64,000 nt of DNA from Bacteroidaceae bacterium (GCA_024697785.1 JAILEU010000037.1:1-64000); one strand, 5' to 3'. Counted from the first letter of the stretch, positions 23,837 to 32,048 are shown. Numbers and translations are program-made. Notes: a model not told the origin generated them from the letters alone.

Positions 23837-24243
23837 GGAAAAATAAAAAAGCACTTTCGTTGGGGCTGAAGCCCAAACCTCGGCCTGCTTTTTATACGAT
23901 GAAGCCTGAAGAATACGAAGCAGCTTGCACGTATTTCTATTCCCATGCCTGGTTTTTCTTCAAGCATGCTGACATTATTTTAAAGGACAGCCGTCTCTAT
24001 CTTGCCCACGTACCCGCTCATAATGGGTTGATGTATTCTGGCGATTTCCCCGATGGAAATCTGTGGGTCTATCTCCAATGGTGGCTTAACGGACCTAAAT
24101 GCGTTCGAACAGACGAAGAGGGTAATCCAGCTTTAACGGTCCAGTTTGGAGGAAGCGAGTTGTCCGGATTAAATGAGTGCTTTCATGTAAGGCCTGATGG
24201 TAGGATAGAGGAGTATCGTACGAATTACTTTTCAAATATATGA
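23824..24243 (+). CDS. hypothetical protein in the ClpP-like/AAA+ operon
   Basis: 139 residues, unrecognised. It is rich in aromatic residues (YFYSHAWFFFKHADIIL, LWVYLQWWLNGPK) but has no clear membrane helix or signal peptide, so it is probably a globular soluble protein. Its ATG at 23824 overlaps the preceding gene by 13 bp. Its TGA overlaps an ATG (ATGA at 24240) opening a 28-codon ORF. The tight packing suggests that the gene products are made in proportion. Confidence 0.6.
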   Translation: MFYIGKNKKALSLGLKPKPRPAFYTMKPEEYEAACTYFYSHAWFFFKHADIILKDSRLYLAHVPAHNGLMYSGDFPDGNLWVYLQWWLNGPKCVRTDEEGNPALTVQFGGSELSGLNECFHVRPDGRIEEYRTNYFSNI

Positions 24244-24326
24244 CTTTCGTTTTCGAAGACAATAAAAGCGTTTGCTGCTATCAACCATCGGACGGGAAGG
24301 GTCTTTACCCTTCAGCAGGTTGTTAG
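24240..24326 (+). CDS. possible 28-residue small ORF coupled by ATGA overlap
   Basis: ATG at 24240 shares bases with the stop of the previous gene. The frame reads MTFVFEDNKSVCCYQPSDGK and then GLYPSAGC before TAG. There is no independent support beyond the coupling. Its 3' end overlaps a perfect hairpin GAAGGGT/ACCCTTC (24296-24313) that might instead be a processing or terminator structure. Confidence 0.25.
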   Translation: MTFVFEDNKSVCCYQPSDGKGLYPSAGC

Positions 24327-24424
24327 CTATTTAGAAAGAAAAGACAGAATAAGGTTTTTACTTGGTTTTAAAAAAGAGTAAGAAACATAAACTAATTGTA
24401 TTCAATTGTTTAAAACGTATTATT

Positions 24425-26098
24425 ATGGGTGAGAAGAAAGAAACTGTTTGTTTTGAGAATACGAAAGCAGAACAGTCGAAGACGCTACTAGAGGCAATGG
24501 AGAACATTGTAGAAGAATCCTATAATTCGAGTATGAATGACCTTTTCAAAACCGTTGTGGCCAAAGACGTGCTGTTCCTCCGTCAGAGTTTCGGCATCAC
24601 CGAAGATCAGGCTATACTTTTTTCTATTTGCATGGAGAAAGGTCCGAGGAATGTACATTTCAACGACTTGGCCGAACACCTGAATCTTAGAAAAATCCGA
24701 ATCCTTAGCTATGCTGAAGACATAGACGCGCTGGTACATCGCCGATTGCTGCGCTACCGAAACGAGAAGTTCGAAAACTCCTTTGATGTTCCCGAAGCCG
24801 TAGTTAAAGCACTTAAGCACAACGAAGTTCTCACGATACCTAAGCACACAGACTTAGGCTGTTATGAACTGTTTGATGCAATGAACCAGTTGTTCGAAGA
24901 CCGTGATGATGACGCAATTTCACAAGAAACGCTGTATGTAGAACTGCAAGCTCTATTCAACGACAACCCGCAGGTTGATTTCGTAAGGAAAATCCAGAAT
25001 ATAGACTTTTTCAATCGTGAAGATTGGTTGCTGTTGCTTTTCTTTTGCCACATGTTGGTTAATAAAGATGACAATGACATTCGTTTTGGACAGATAGAGG
25101 ATGTCTTTGAATCTCGCTTGGATTTTATAATTGCTAAGAATGAATTGCGCTCCGGTGGACATAATCTGATTCGCGCGGGTCTAATTGAAAACGTCTGTGA
25201 GGACGGAATAGCTTCCACTTACCGTTTCAAACTCACGGAGCATACAAAGCGAAATTTACTTAGTGAAATAATGACGAACTTCTCTGAAAATAACACCTTG
25301 GATGTTATCAAGGCAGGGAATATGGTGAAGAAAGAGATGTTTTATGACGAAGAAAATCGCAAGCAGATAGATGAACTGCAATCTTTCCTCACGCCTGGGA
25401 AATACGATGAGATTCGCGAGCGCATGCAAGAAAAAGGTTTCCGCACAGGTTTTGCCTGCCTGTTTTACGGTGGACCTGGAACGGGGAAAACCGAAACTGC
25501 CTACCAACTGGCGCGCAAGACAGGACGCGACATCATGATTGTCGATGTGCCGCAAGTCAAGAGTAAATGGGTGGGCGATTCAGAGAAGAACATCAAGGAA
25601 ATCTTTGACCGATATCGCGAACAGGTGAAAAGGTCACAGGTAGCGCCCATCCTGCTCTTCAACGAAGCTGATGCCATCATCGGTATTCGCATGCAGGGTG
25701 CAGAAAGAGCTGTCGATAAGATGGAGAACAGTATCCAGAACATCATCCTGCAGGAGATGGAAACGTTGGATGGTATCATGATAGCCACTACGAACCTGAC
25801 GCAGAACCTTGACAAAGCCTTCGAGCGCCGCTTCCTCTATAAGATCAAATTCAATAAGCCTACTGTAGAAGCCCGAACTCAGATATGGCATTCCATGATT
25901 CCTGAACTTAGTGACAAGGACGTTCGCACGCTTGCATCAAACTACGATTTTAGTGGAGGACAGATTGAGAATATTGCCCGTCACTATGCCATCGACAACA
26001 TTCTGAATGGCCAGAGGGATGATGTTTTACCCATGCTCATCCGTCATTGTGACAATGAGCGATTAGACGATAGGAGTGCGAAAAGGATTGGTTTTTGA
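24425..26098 (+). CDS. Cdc48/SpoVK-type AAA+ ATPase
   Basis: 557 residues from ATG 24425; an upstream in-frame ATG at 24362 adds a poorly composed stretch. Residues 1-300 have no recognised domain but look winged-helix-like in places (HFNDLAEHLNLRKIRILSYAED). The AAA module follows: Walker A GGPGTGKT (349-356), Walker B ILLFNEAD (about 409-416, with Asn where Asp is usual), sensor 1 IATTN (453-457), Arg fingers 468-469 in FERRF, and sensor 2 SGGQIENIARH (510-520). Asn in Walker B recurs in some bacterial members of this group. Last gene of the ClpP-like operon and a likely unfoldase or remodelling motor. Confidence 0.85.
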   Translation: MGEKKETVCFENTKAEQSKTLLEAMENIVEESYNSSMNDLFKTVVAKDVLFLRQSFGITEDQAILFSICMEKGPRNVHFNDLAEHLNLRKIRILSYAEDIDALVHRRLLRYRNEKFENSFDVPEAVVKALKHNEVLTIPKHTDLGCYELFDAMNQLFEDRDDDAISQETLYVELQALFNDNPQVDFVRKIQNIDFFNREDWLLLLFFCHMLVNKDDNDIRFGQIEDVFESRLDFIIAKNELRSGGHNLIRAGLIENVCEDGIASTYRFKLTEHTKRNLLSEIMTNFSENNTLDVIKAGNMVKKEMFYDEENRKQIDELQSFLTPGKYDEIRERMQEKGFRTGFACLFYGGPGTGKTETAYQLARKTGRDIMIVDVPQVKSKWVGDSEKNIKEIFDRYREQVKRSQVAPILLFNEADAIIGIRMQGAERAVDKMENSIQNIILQEMETLDGIMIATTNLTQNLDKAFERRFLYKIKFNKPTVEARTQIWHSMIPELSDKDVRTLASNYDFSGGQIENIARHYAIDNILNGQRDDVLPMLIRHCDNERLDDRSAKRIGF

Positions 26099-26150
26099 TA
26101 TTCTACAAAAAAAAAATAAAAGAAAGTCTGATATTGAACGAATAATGTAC

Positions 26151-26158
26151 TATCTTTG
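26151..26158 (+). promoter_or_regulatory. -7 element before the truncated phosphoesterase
   Basis: TATCTTTG, 33 bp upstream of the ATG at 26192. No clear TTTG upstream. Confidence 0.5.
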
Positions 26159-26191
26159 CAAATAGTTTATTATTCCTGGGTTTATAATGAC

Positions 26192-26356
26192 ATGAATATG
26201 CTTGATTTCCCGAAGGCGAAGGGCATCGTGGTGAGTGGTGACATTCATGGCGAGTTCACGAAGCTTGTGTATAAGTGCTGCGTGCAATATGGTATGACGG
26301 ACACGGTGGTTATCGTGGCTGGCGACTGCGGCTTCGGGTTCGAGAATCATTTTTAA
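26192..26356 (+). pseudogene. truncated metallophosphoesterase remnant
   Basis: The 54 residues read as the beginning of a phosphoesterase: KGIVVSGDIHGEFTKLV and then VVIVAGDCGFGFE, the first two metal-binding blocks. The frame then stops and the GNHD, His and GHxH blocks are absent. The break coincides with the start of an AT-rich segment carrying the nuclease gene at 26391, so an insertion or deletion probably removed the rest. It keeps its own -7 element. Confidence 0.7.
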
Positions 26357-26390
26357 TTAGTAACATTTTTATAACTTATAAAAAAGAAGT

Positions 26391-27305
26391 ATGAAAAAGG
26401 TTAATAAAAAAACATTTGACTTAGCTATTAAACAATCGTTTCTTGAACATGCCCCAATACTTCCAGATATATTTATTACTGGTGAAGAGGTGTTCGGTCG
26501 TTATGTTACGACGAGAGGAATAACAAAATATCATGATATTTATTTCTCTGAAGACTTTGGAAAGGAGTTGAAATCTAGACTATCTGAAGATATTCTGAAA
26601 CGCTACAAAAAAGGAAACGGAAATGAATTAATTAGTAAGTTTTTCAGCGTGGCTTCATCAAGCCGCTTTGCTGTTTCCAACTTCACAACAAATGAGAATG
26701 GTGTTATCAAATACATCAACAGCTATAAAGGAGAGAAAATTGAAAAAATCGAATTTGAACATGGTTTACCTATTCAAAATGTAGAAGGAACACCCCCTCA
26801 ACTAGATGTTTGGTTTAAGACATCAGTTGATCACTTTGTGGAGGTGAAATGCCATGAAATATTTGACACTCACAAAATAGAATTTCGTACATCATATTCT
26901 AATAATTGTATTTTTAAGGAAATCCAAAATCATTATAAATTAGACCGTTCGAAAATTGTCGAGAGAAGAACTAACAATGAAAGAGTGAACACCTTTTTTT
27001 CTTTTCCAAGAGAAGCATTTGGCATAAGAACAAAGACAAACCATTTTGATTTGAAACAGTTTATCTGCCACCTAATGGGTATTGTATCAAATACAGAAAA
27101 GAAGGCAACAAAAGAATTCTGTTATTTGTTTTATCATCTTGACAATAGAGAATTTGATTCTATATATGAAGAACTCAATGCGGAAATAGAGGAAGTGAAA
27201 ACATCTTTTTCTTGGTTTTTTGAAAAATACAACATCAAATTCCATGTAATATTTAACAACCGTTTTTCAACTTTGCATACACATGTAAACCAGATGGAAC
27301 ATTAG
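26391..27305 (+). CDS. PD-(D/E)XK nuclease-like protein, possibly a restriction endonuclease
   Basis: 304 residues, strikingly AT-rich compared with every neighbour. The centre has PQLDVWFKTSVDHFVEVKCH with Asp139, Glu151 and Lys153, the D-x(11)-E-x-K pattern of PD-(D/E)XK nucleases. Glu123 may be the preceding acidic residue. It resembles putative restriction endonucleases of the PGN_0703 type found in oral and gut Bacteroidota, though I cannot confirm this without a search. No methyltransferase is adjacent. Base composition and position inside a broken gene point to recent horizontal acquisition. Confidence 0.68.
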   Translation: MKKVNKKTFDLAIKQSFLEHAPILPDIFITGEEVFGRYVTTRGITKYHDIYFSEDFGKELKSRLSEDILKRYKKGNGNELISKFFSVASSSRFAVSNFTTNENGVIKYINSYKGEKIEKIEFEHGLPIQNVEGTPPQLDVWFKTSVDHFVEVKCHEIFDTHKIEFRTSYSNNCIFKEIQNHYKLDRSKIVERRTNNERVNTFFSFPREAFGIRTKTNHFDLKQFICHLMGIVSNTEKKATKEFCYLFYHLDNREFDSIYEELNAEIEEVKTSFSWFFEKYNIKFHVIFNNRFSTLHTHVNQMEH

Positions 27306-27369
27306 TCATTAGCAAGAAACTTGACTGTAAATGATGGTACATCCACTATATACCAACTATTTGAATTAA

Positions 27370-28674
27370 ATGAAAATTCAATTTCATCGTGGCCTAGAAC
27401 AGATTGGGGGCTGTATAACAGAAATCAGCACAGAGACGTCTCGTGTCTTTATTGATATGGGGCGGAATCTTCCTGGTTGTGGGGAGAAAATGACTCCAGA
27501 ACAGGAGACGACTATGGTGGAGAACATTTTTGCCAGCAATCCCAAAGAGCATGAGGCTGTCGTTTACACTCACGCCCACGAAGACCACGTGGGGTTGTTT
27601 GACGAGGTGCCCGAAAATGTGCCTCAGTATTTGGGTGAGGGTGGAAAGTTAATCCTTCTGACAAAATATAAATTGCTGAAGAAAAGGGATGAACAACTTC
27701 TAAAAAAAGAATTGGAAACAAGTCATTCTTTGTACGAAGGAAGTGGCGAAGTCTATGACAGATTGCTGGCACGTCTGAGTCAGTTCCACACCTGGGAACG
27801 CTCCAAGAGCCCAAAACCTTTTCGGATTGGCGACATCCAGATTACCCCATTCTTCAACTGCCATTCCATCTACGATTCCTATATGTTTCTGATTGAGGCA
27901 GAGGGGAAACGGATTTGGCACATGGGGGATTTCCGCAAGCATGGCTATCTGGGCAAACGCCTCTTTGATGTGCTTAGAATCTATGCCCGAAATATCGATG
28001 TCCTGATTACCGAGGGAACCATGCTGGGACGCTCCGACGAGTGCGTCCACGAAAGCGTCATATCAAATAAGATGGCTAACGTCATGCAAGCGTTCAAATA
28101 TGTCTTCGTCTTGGCGTCCTCCACAGACATCGAACGGCTCGCCGCTATCAAAGAGGCTACAAAGAAGGCACATAAAAGCCTGTATGTATGCTCTTCGATG
28201 ACAAGGGAAATGATGCGCCTGTTCACGGAACGGGAGAGCAGGATTTCAAAGGGACTATTCGACTTCCATCCTCATTTTTATAGAGAGGGCAGTTCATTGG
28301 AGCCGATGATGAAAAAAGGCTTTGTGATGGTTGTGGGAACAGGAGTGATGGAACGTGTTCAGGAGTTGTCTGCCAAGCTGCCAGAAGAAGAGACTCTGCT
28401 TATCTATTCCTCTTGGGACGGCTACTACAAGGACCCAGAGCAAATAAAAGTCAATCCCAGCTATCAACTCTTCCGTAGCCTTTTCCACAATGTGGTCGAT
28501 ATTCACACCTCCGGCCATGCAGACAGAAAAACGATTGAAGAGGTCGTAAGGATAGTCAATCCGAGGAAAGCTGTCGTCTGCATACATAAAGAGAAAGGAC
28601 TGTCTCTTGAGTCGTTGAACCTAAGTGAAGAGATAAAGAAAAAGATTGTAAACGAAAAGACGGTTTCATTATAG
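27370..28674 (+). CDS. RNase J/beta-CASP-like MBL-fold hydrolase
   Basis: 434 residues. THAHEDHVGL at 67-76 is the HxHxDH metal site (His68, His70, Asp72, His73). CHSIYDSYMFLIEAEGKRIWHMGDFR gives the next His and Asp. The second half has ASSTDIERLAA, SSWDGYYKDPEQ and a final HTSGHADRKTIEEVV, the motif order of the beta-CASP and RNA-specificity parts of RNase J-like enzymes. It is shorter than a canonical RNase J (about 550). It may be an RNA nuclease or a general MBL hydrolase. It closes the accessory island, 64 bp after the AT-rich nuclease gene. Confidence 0.8.
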   Translation: MKIQFHRGLEQIGGCITEISTETSRVFIDMGRNLPGCGEKMTPEQETTMVENIFASNPKEHEAVVYTHAHEDHVGLFDEVPENVPQYLGEGGKLILLTKYKLLKKRDEQLLKKELETSHSLYEGSGEVYDRLLARLSQFHTWERSKSPKPFRIGDIQITPFFNCHSIYDSYMFLIEAEGKRIWHMGDFRKHGYLGKRLFDVLRIYARNIDVLITEGTMLGRSDECVHESVISNKMANVMQAFKYVFVLASSTDIERLAAIKEATKKAHKSLYVCSSMTREMMRLFTERESRISKGLFDFHPHFYREGSSLEPMMKKGFVMVVGTGVMERVQELSAKLPEEETLLIYSSWDGYYKDPEQIKVNPSYQLFRSLFHNVVDIHTSGHADRKTIEEVVRIVNPRKAVVCIHKEKGLSLESLNLSEEIKKKIVNEKTVSL

Positions 28675-28720
28675 TTGGAATAGGGGAGAGGTATGAGCAT
28701 AAAGGGGTAGGATATAGATA

Positions 28721-29045
28721 GTGACGGGTTGCGAAGGGGCGTTTCAACGTTAGAAGTGGCGTTTGCTGAGCGGTTTGGTTTTTAACCCGTCACAACTATC
28801 ATCAGCCTTCAGCGACTATCGTCTCATTTCGCAAAAAAGTCTAAATCTATAACGACAACGATTCTACGGTAGCGACGTTTGATTCTACGGTAGCGACGTT
28901 TGATTCTATTCCGCCAGCGTAGTGGGCTGTGAAATTAACGCACTACGCTGGCGAAATAACGTAGTGCGTTGACAGATTAACGCTCTACGCGGAGGGAGTA
29001 ACCGAAGCTCTATTCTGCGAGAAGCTGCCTATTGCGTGACGGGTT
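28721..29045. repeat. repeat- and hairpin-rich spacer after the MBL gene
   Basis: The 418 bp from 28675 to 29092 hold no credible gene. GTGACGGGTT occurs at 28721-28730 and 29036-29045, and inverted at 28784-28793. A 21-bp unit, ATTCTACGGTAGCGACGTTTG, is repeated at 28861-28881 and 28882-28902. A perfect 13-bp inverted repeat (CGCCAGCGTAGTG, 28912-28924 and 28941-28953) follows. Its right arm can instead pair downstream, AACGCACTACG with CGTAGTGCGTT (28938-28948 and 28960-28970). Two mutually exclusive hairpins are therefore possible. Confidence 0.75.
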
Positions 29046-29092
29046 GAAAAGAAAACTGCGCAGGAGAGGGCACTTTGTTATAACAAACTACC

Positions 29093-30154
29093 TCATTCGT
29101 AGTGGCGGATGCGGACGTCGATGTCGTCGTTCTTCAGCAGGGTGGGGATGACGGTGACGTCGGTCTGGCCGTAATGATAGGGGAAGAGGACGCGGGGGCG
29201 GACGATGCGCGCGGCGCGGACGAGCTGCCCGGGCGTCATGGTGTAGGGCTGGTTGCAGGGCATGAAGGCGATGTCGATGTCGCGGATGTCCTTCATCTCG
29301 GGGATGTCCTCGGTGTCGCCGGCGACGTAGATGCGGAGGCCGTCGATGGTGAGGACGAAGCCGTTGTCGCGCCCCTGGGGGTGGAACTGGGTGCGGCCCT
29401 CGGTGTAGTTGTAGGCGGGCACGGCCTTGACGTAGAGGTCGTCGGACAGCTTCAGGCGGTCGCCGTTGGCCATCACCTCGCCCTTGCCGAGCTTGTCGGC
29501 ACAGCGCTGGTTGGTGATGAGACGCGTCGCCTCACCGGTGAGCAGCCGGATGGCCTCGGCGTCGAGGTGGTCGCCGTGCTCGTGGGTGACGAAGATGTAG
29601 TCGGCCTTGGGCAGGGCGGCAAAGTCAACGGTGCGCTCGCCCAGCTTGCGGACGGGGTCAACCTCGATTTCCTTGCCGTCGTATTCGATGCGGATGCTGC
29701 CGTGCATGAGGGCGTGGAAACGGATGAGCTTGCCACCCTTGGTCTTGAAGACGTCCCTCTCGGCTGCCAGCGTCGTGAGGGGCATCTGGGCCTGCTGCCA
29801 GGCGAGGATGCCGCCCGACAGGTTGGTGACGTCGAACCCCTTGGCGGTGAGGAGCTTGGCGGCGTCGGCTGAGCGGCGACCGCTGCGGCAATAGACCAGC
29901 ACGGGACGTGCCGTGTCGAGCTGAAGCATGGCCTGCTCGATAAACGCGCTGTCGCGGACATCGATGTTCGAGGCTCCCTCGAGATGCCCTTCGGCAAACT
30001 CATCCGTGGTCCGGACGTCAACGAGCTGCACGCCGGGCTGACCGGCAAGGTCGGCAAACTGCGGGACACTGGCTTCCTTGTAAGAGGTTCCGTTACACGA
30101 GGAAAATGCGTTCATGCCCAGCAGGGCAAGGAGGCAGGAGAGGATTTTTTTCAT
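29093..30154 (-). CDS. rhodanese-MBL fusion lipoprotein
   Basis: 353 residues from the ATG at 30154, which starts the signal MKKILSCLLALLGMNAFSSC with acceptor Cys20. Residues 30-125 are a rhodanese domain with active-site loop CRSGRRS (Cys89). Residues 140-353 are a UlaG-like metallo-beta-lactamase fold with HEHGDH (191-196), a GDTEDIPEMKDI Asp block and a PYHYGQ end. Combining a sulfurtransferase with an MBL hydrolase recalls persulfide-handling systems, but here the MBL part is UlaG-like rather than dioxygenase-like. Envelope location is predicted. The promoter overlaps that of the divergent symporter. Confidence 0.85.
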   Translation of the reverse strand: MKKILSCLLALLGMNAFSSCNGTSYKEASVPQFADLAGQPGVQLVDVRTTDEFAEGHLEGASNIDVRDSAFIEQAMLQLDTARPVLVYCRSGRRSADAAKLLTAKGFDVTNLSGGILAWQQAQMPLTTLAAERDVFKTKGGKLIRFHALMHGSIRIEYDGKEIEVDPVRKLGERTVDFAALPKADYIFVTHEHGDHLDAEAIRLLTGEATRLITNQRCADKLGKGEVMANGDRLKLSDDLYVKAVPAYNYTEGRTQFHPQGRDNGFVLTIDGLRIYVAGDTEDIPEMKDIRDIDIAFMPCNQPYTMTPGQLVRAARIVRPRVLFPYHYGQTDVTVIPTLLKNDDIDVRIRHYE

Positions 30155-30184
30155 TGTCGTCGGTCGATTTTTTGATTCTGGCGA

Positions 30185-30214
30185 CAAATTTATAAAGAAT
30201 TTGGCGTATCTTTG
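30185..30214. promoter_or_regulatory. divergent -7 elements for the rhodanese-MBL gene and the symporter
   Basis: Minus strand TAAATTTG at 30185-30192; plus strand TATCTTTG at 30207-30214. The upstream TTTG partners are weak. Confidence 0.5.
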
Positions 30215-30256
30215 TCGAGTTGGCGACAAAAAAATCGAATAATCATAGAAAAAACA

Positions 30257-31441
30257 ATGAAAAAGAGAATCAAACTGGCGTTGCTGCCCCGCATCCTCGT
30301 GGCCATCGGCCTGGGCGTGGTGTGCTCGCTGTTCTTCCCGGCCTGGGCGGTGCGTGTGTTTGTGACGGTGAACGGCATCTTCGGCAACTTCCTCGGGATG
30401 TTCATCCCGCTGCTCATCGTCGGCCTAATCGCCCCGGGCATAGCCGACCTGGGGCGAGGCGCGGGACGGCTGCTGCTGATTACGGCCGTGCTGGCGTATG
30501 TCTCGACGGTGCTGTCGGGGCTGTTTTCGTGGGCTACCTGCTCGCTGGTCTATCCCTCGCTGATAGGCCGTGCGGCCCCGGCGCTGGCGGGCGTGGACAT
30601 GAGCGGAGGGCTGACGCCCTTCTTCACGGTCGAGATGCCGCCGTTCATCAACGTCACCACGGCGCTGGTGCTCGCCTTCATCATCGGCCTGGGCATCGTG
30701 GCCACGGGCGGCACGGCCCTGAAGCGGGGCATGGAGGACTTCCGCGGCGTGGTGACGATGGTCATCACGCGGGTCATCATCCCCCTGCTGCCTCTGTACA
30801 TCTACGGCATCTTCCTGAAGATGGGCGCCGAGGGGAATGTGGCCACGGTGATGGGCATGTTCATCAAGATTATCCTTGTCATCATAGCCATGCACGTGAC
30901 GGTGCTGCTGCTGCAGTTCGGTCTGGCGGGCATCGTTGCGCATCGCAACCCCCTGAAGGCGCTGTGGACGATGATGCCGGCCTACGTGACGGCGCTGGGC
31001 ACGTCGTCGAGCGCTGCCACCATCCCCGTGACGCTAGCGCAGACGAAGAAAAACGGGGTGACGGTGGACGTGGCGGACTTCACGGTGCCTCTCTGTGCCA
31101 CCATCCACATGCCGTGCAGCATCCTGAAGATAGTGGCATGCTGCATGGCCATCTCGCTCAGCCTGGGCATGCCGGTGGACTTCCGGACGTATGCGGGCTT
31201 TGTGCTGATGTGCGGCATCACGATGGTGGCTGCCCCCGGAGTGCCCGGCGGGGCGGTGATGGCCGCACTGGGGCTCATCGGCTCCATGCTGGGCTTCGAT
31301 GCCAGCATGCAGGGCATCGTCATTGCCATCTACATGGCCATCGACAGCTTCGGAACGGCGGGCAACGTCACGGGCGACGGAGCCATAGCGCTGATTGTCG
31401 ATACCATCCGTGCCCGGAAAACAGACGCTGGGGCTGAATAG
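30257..31441 (+). CDS. dicarboxylate/amino acid:cation symporter (DAACS family)
   Basis: 394 residues from ATG 30257 (a longer frame from 30212 adds a polar leader). Hydrophobic throughout with about eight helices and two re-entrant hairpins. The serine-rich GTSSSAATIPVTLAQ hairpin, the CATIHMPCS helix, the GVPGGAVMAALG loop and the substrate/sodium site DSFGTAGNVTGDGA are all in place. The family takes up C4-dicarboxylates, glutamate, serine or threonine with cations; the exact substrate cannot be set. GC-rich, single gene with its own promoter. Confidence 0.9.
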   Translation: MKKRIKLALLPRILVAIGLGVVCSLFFPAWAVRVFVTVNGIFGNFLGMFIPLLIVGLIAPGIADLGRGAGRLLLITAVLAYVSTVLSGLFSWATCSLVYPSLIGRAAPALAGVDMSGGLTPFFTVEMPPFINVTTALVLAFIIGLGIVATGGTALKRGMEDFRGVVTMVITRVIIPLLPLYIYGIFLKMGAEGNVATVMGMFIKIILVIIAMHVTVLLLQFGLAGIVAHRNPLKALWTMMPAYVTALGTSSSAATIPVTLAQTKKNGVTVDVADFTVPLCATIHMPCSILKIVACCMAISLSLGMPVDFRTYAGFVLMCGITMVAAPGVPGGAVMAALGLIGSMLGFDASMQGIVIAIYMAIDSFGTAGNVTGDGAIALIVDTIRARKTDAGAE

Positions 31442-31455
31442 AGAAATGCTTTGCT

Positions 31456-31552
31456 TTATCCCACTTTACATTATCCCACTTTACATTATCCCACTTTGCC
31501 TTAGCTCACTTGGCTTTAGCTCACTTGGCTTTAGCTCTCTTTTCCTTAGCTA
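31456..31552 (+). repeat. 15-bp period tandem array between the symporter and the ProX-like gene
   Basis: Consecutive 15-mers start at 31456, 31471, 31486, 31501, 31516 and 31531: TTATCCCACTTTACA twice, TTATCCCACTTTGCC, TTAGCTCACTTGGCT twice, TTAGCTCTCTTTTCC. A start of another at 31546 contains the stop codon of the ProX-like gene. The units change stepwise along the array. Confidence 0.9.
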
Positions 31553-32044
31553 ATCATAGAGCTTAATCCATTCGTAGCCGTTGCCCGTGTCGTCCATATA
31601 TCGGATGAAGTCCTCCAGACGGATGTTGAGCGAGGCGCGGTTGTCGTTGGGATGGAAGGATAGGTGGGTGTAGTTCTTCAGATTCTCGTCAAGGAACACA
31701 TAGACGTGGTGCTCGGCATCGTTGACAAGTCCGAAGGGGCTGACGGAGCCGGGCTTCAGGCCGAGGTATTTCTCCATGCGCCACTCGGAAGCCAGGCTGA
31801 GCTTGCCCTGATGGAGCAGGTGCTCGAGGTCGTGGATGCCCATGGTGTGGTCGCACTGGAAGACGACGAGGTAGTGACGGTTGCCCTTGTGGTTGCGGAA
31901 GAAGAGGTTCTTGCAGTGGGTCCCAGGCAGGTTGCCCCAGTAGGGACGTCCGTCCTCGATGGTGGGAGTGGCAGGGTGCTCGGTGTAGGTGAAGGGGATG
32001 CCGAGCCGCTCGAGCCGCTCATAGACTTGTGGCTGGCCTATCAT
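31550..32044 (-). CDS. ProX/YbaK-type prolyl-tRNA editing protein
   Basis: 164 residues from the ATG at 32044; a longer upstream frame is low-complexity Ser-rich and runs through pfkA. The YbaK fold is supported by IPFTYTEHPATPTIED, the KNLFFRNHKGNRHYLVV strand pair with the conserved Lys, and VSPFGLVNDAEHHVYVFLD. This is the free-standing PrdX/ProX type that deacylates Ala-tRNA(Pro). It begins 4 bp after pfkA ends and is cotranscribed with it. Its stop codon lies inside the first unit of a 15-bp repeat array. Confidence 0.88.
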   Translation of the reverse strand: MIGQPQVYERLERLGIPFTYTEHPATPTIEDGRPYWGNLPGTHCKNLFFRNHKGNRHYLVVFQCDHTMGIHDLEHLLHQGKLSLASEWRMEKYLGLKPGSVSPFGLVNDAEHHVYVFLDENLKNYTHLSFHPNDNRASLNIRLEDFIRYMDDTGNGYEWIKLYD

Positions 32045-32048
32045 GACG

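Noticed and set aside
26105-26120. A-rich run as part of an insertion sequence end
   Set aside because: No matching inverted repeat or transposase; only spacer after the AAA+ gene.
30220-31437. 405-codon plus-strand frame overlapping the symporter in another frame
   Set aside because: His/Gly/Arg-rich translation typical of a GC-rich shadow. The symporter frame has all family motifs.
31456-31552. Possible CRISPR or iteron origin (15-bp units)
   Set aside because: No spacers, gradual unit drift, and no replication gene next to it.
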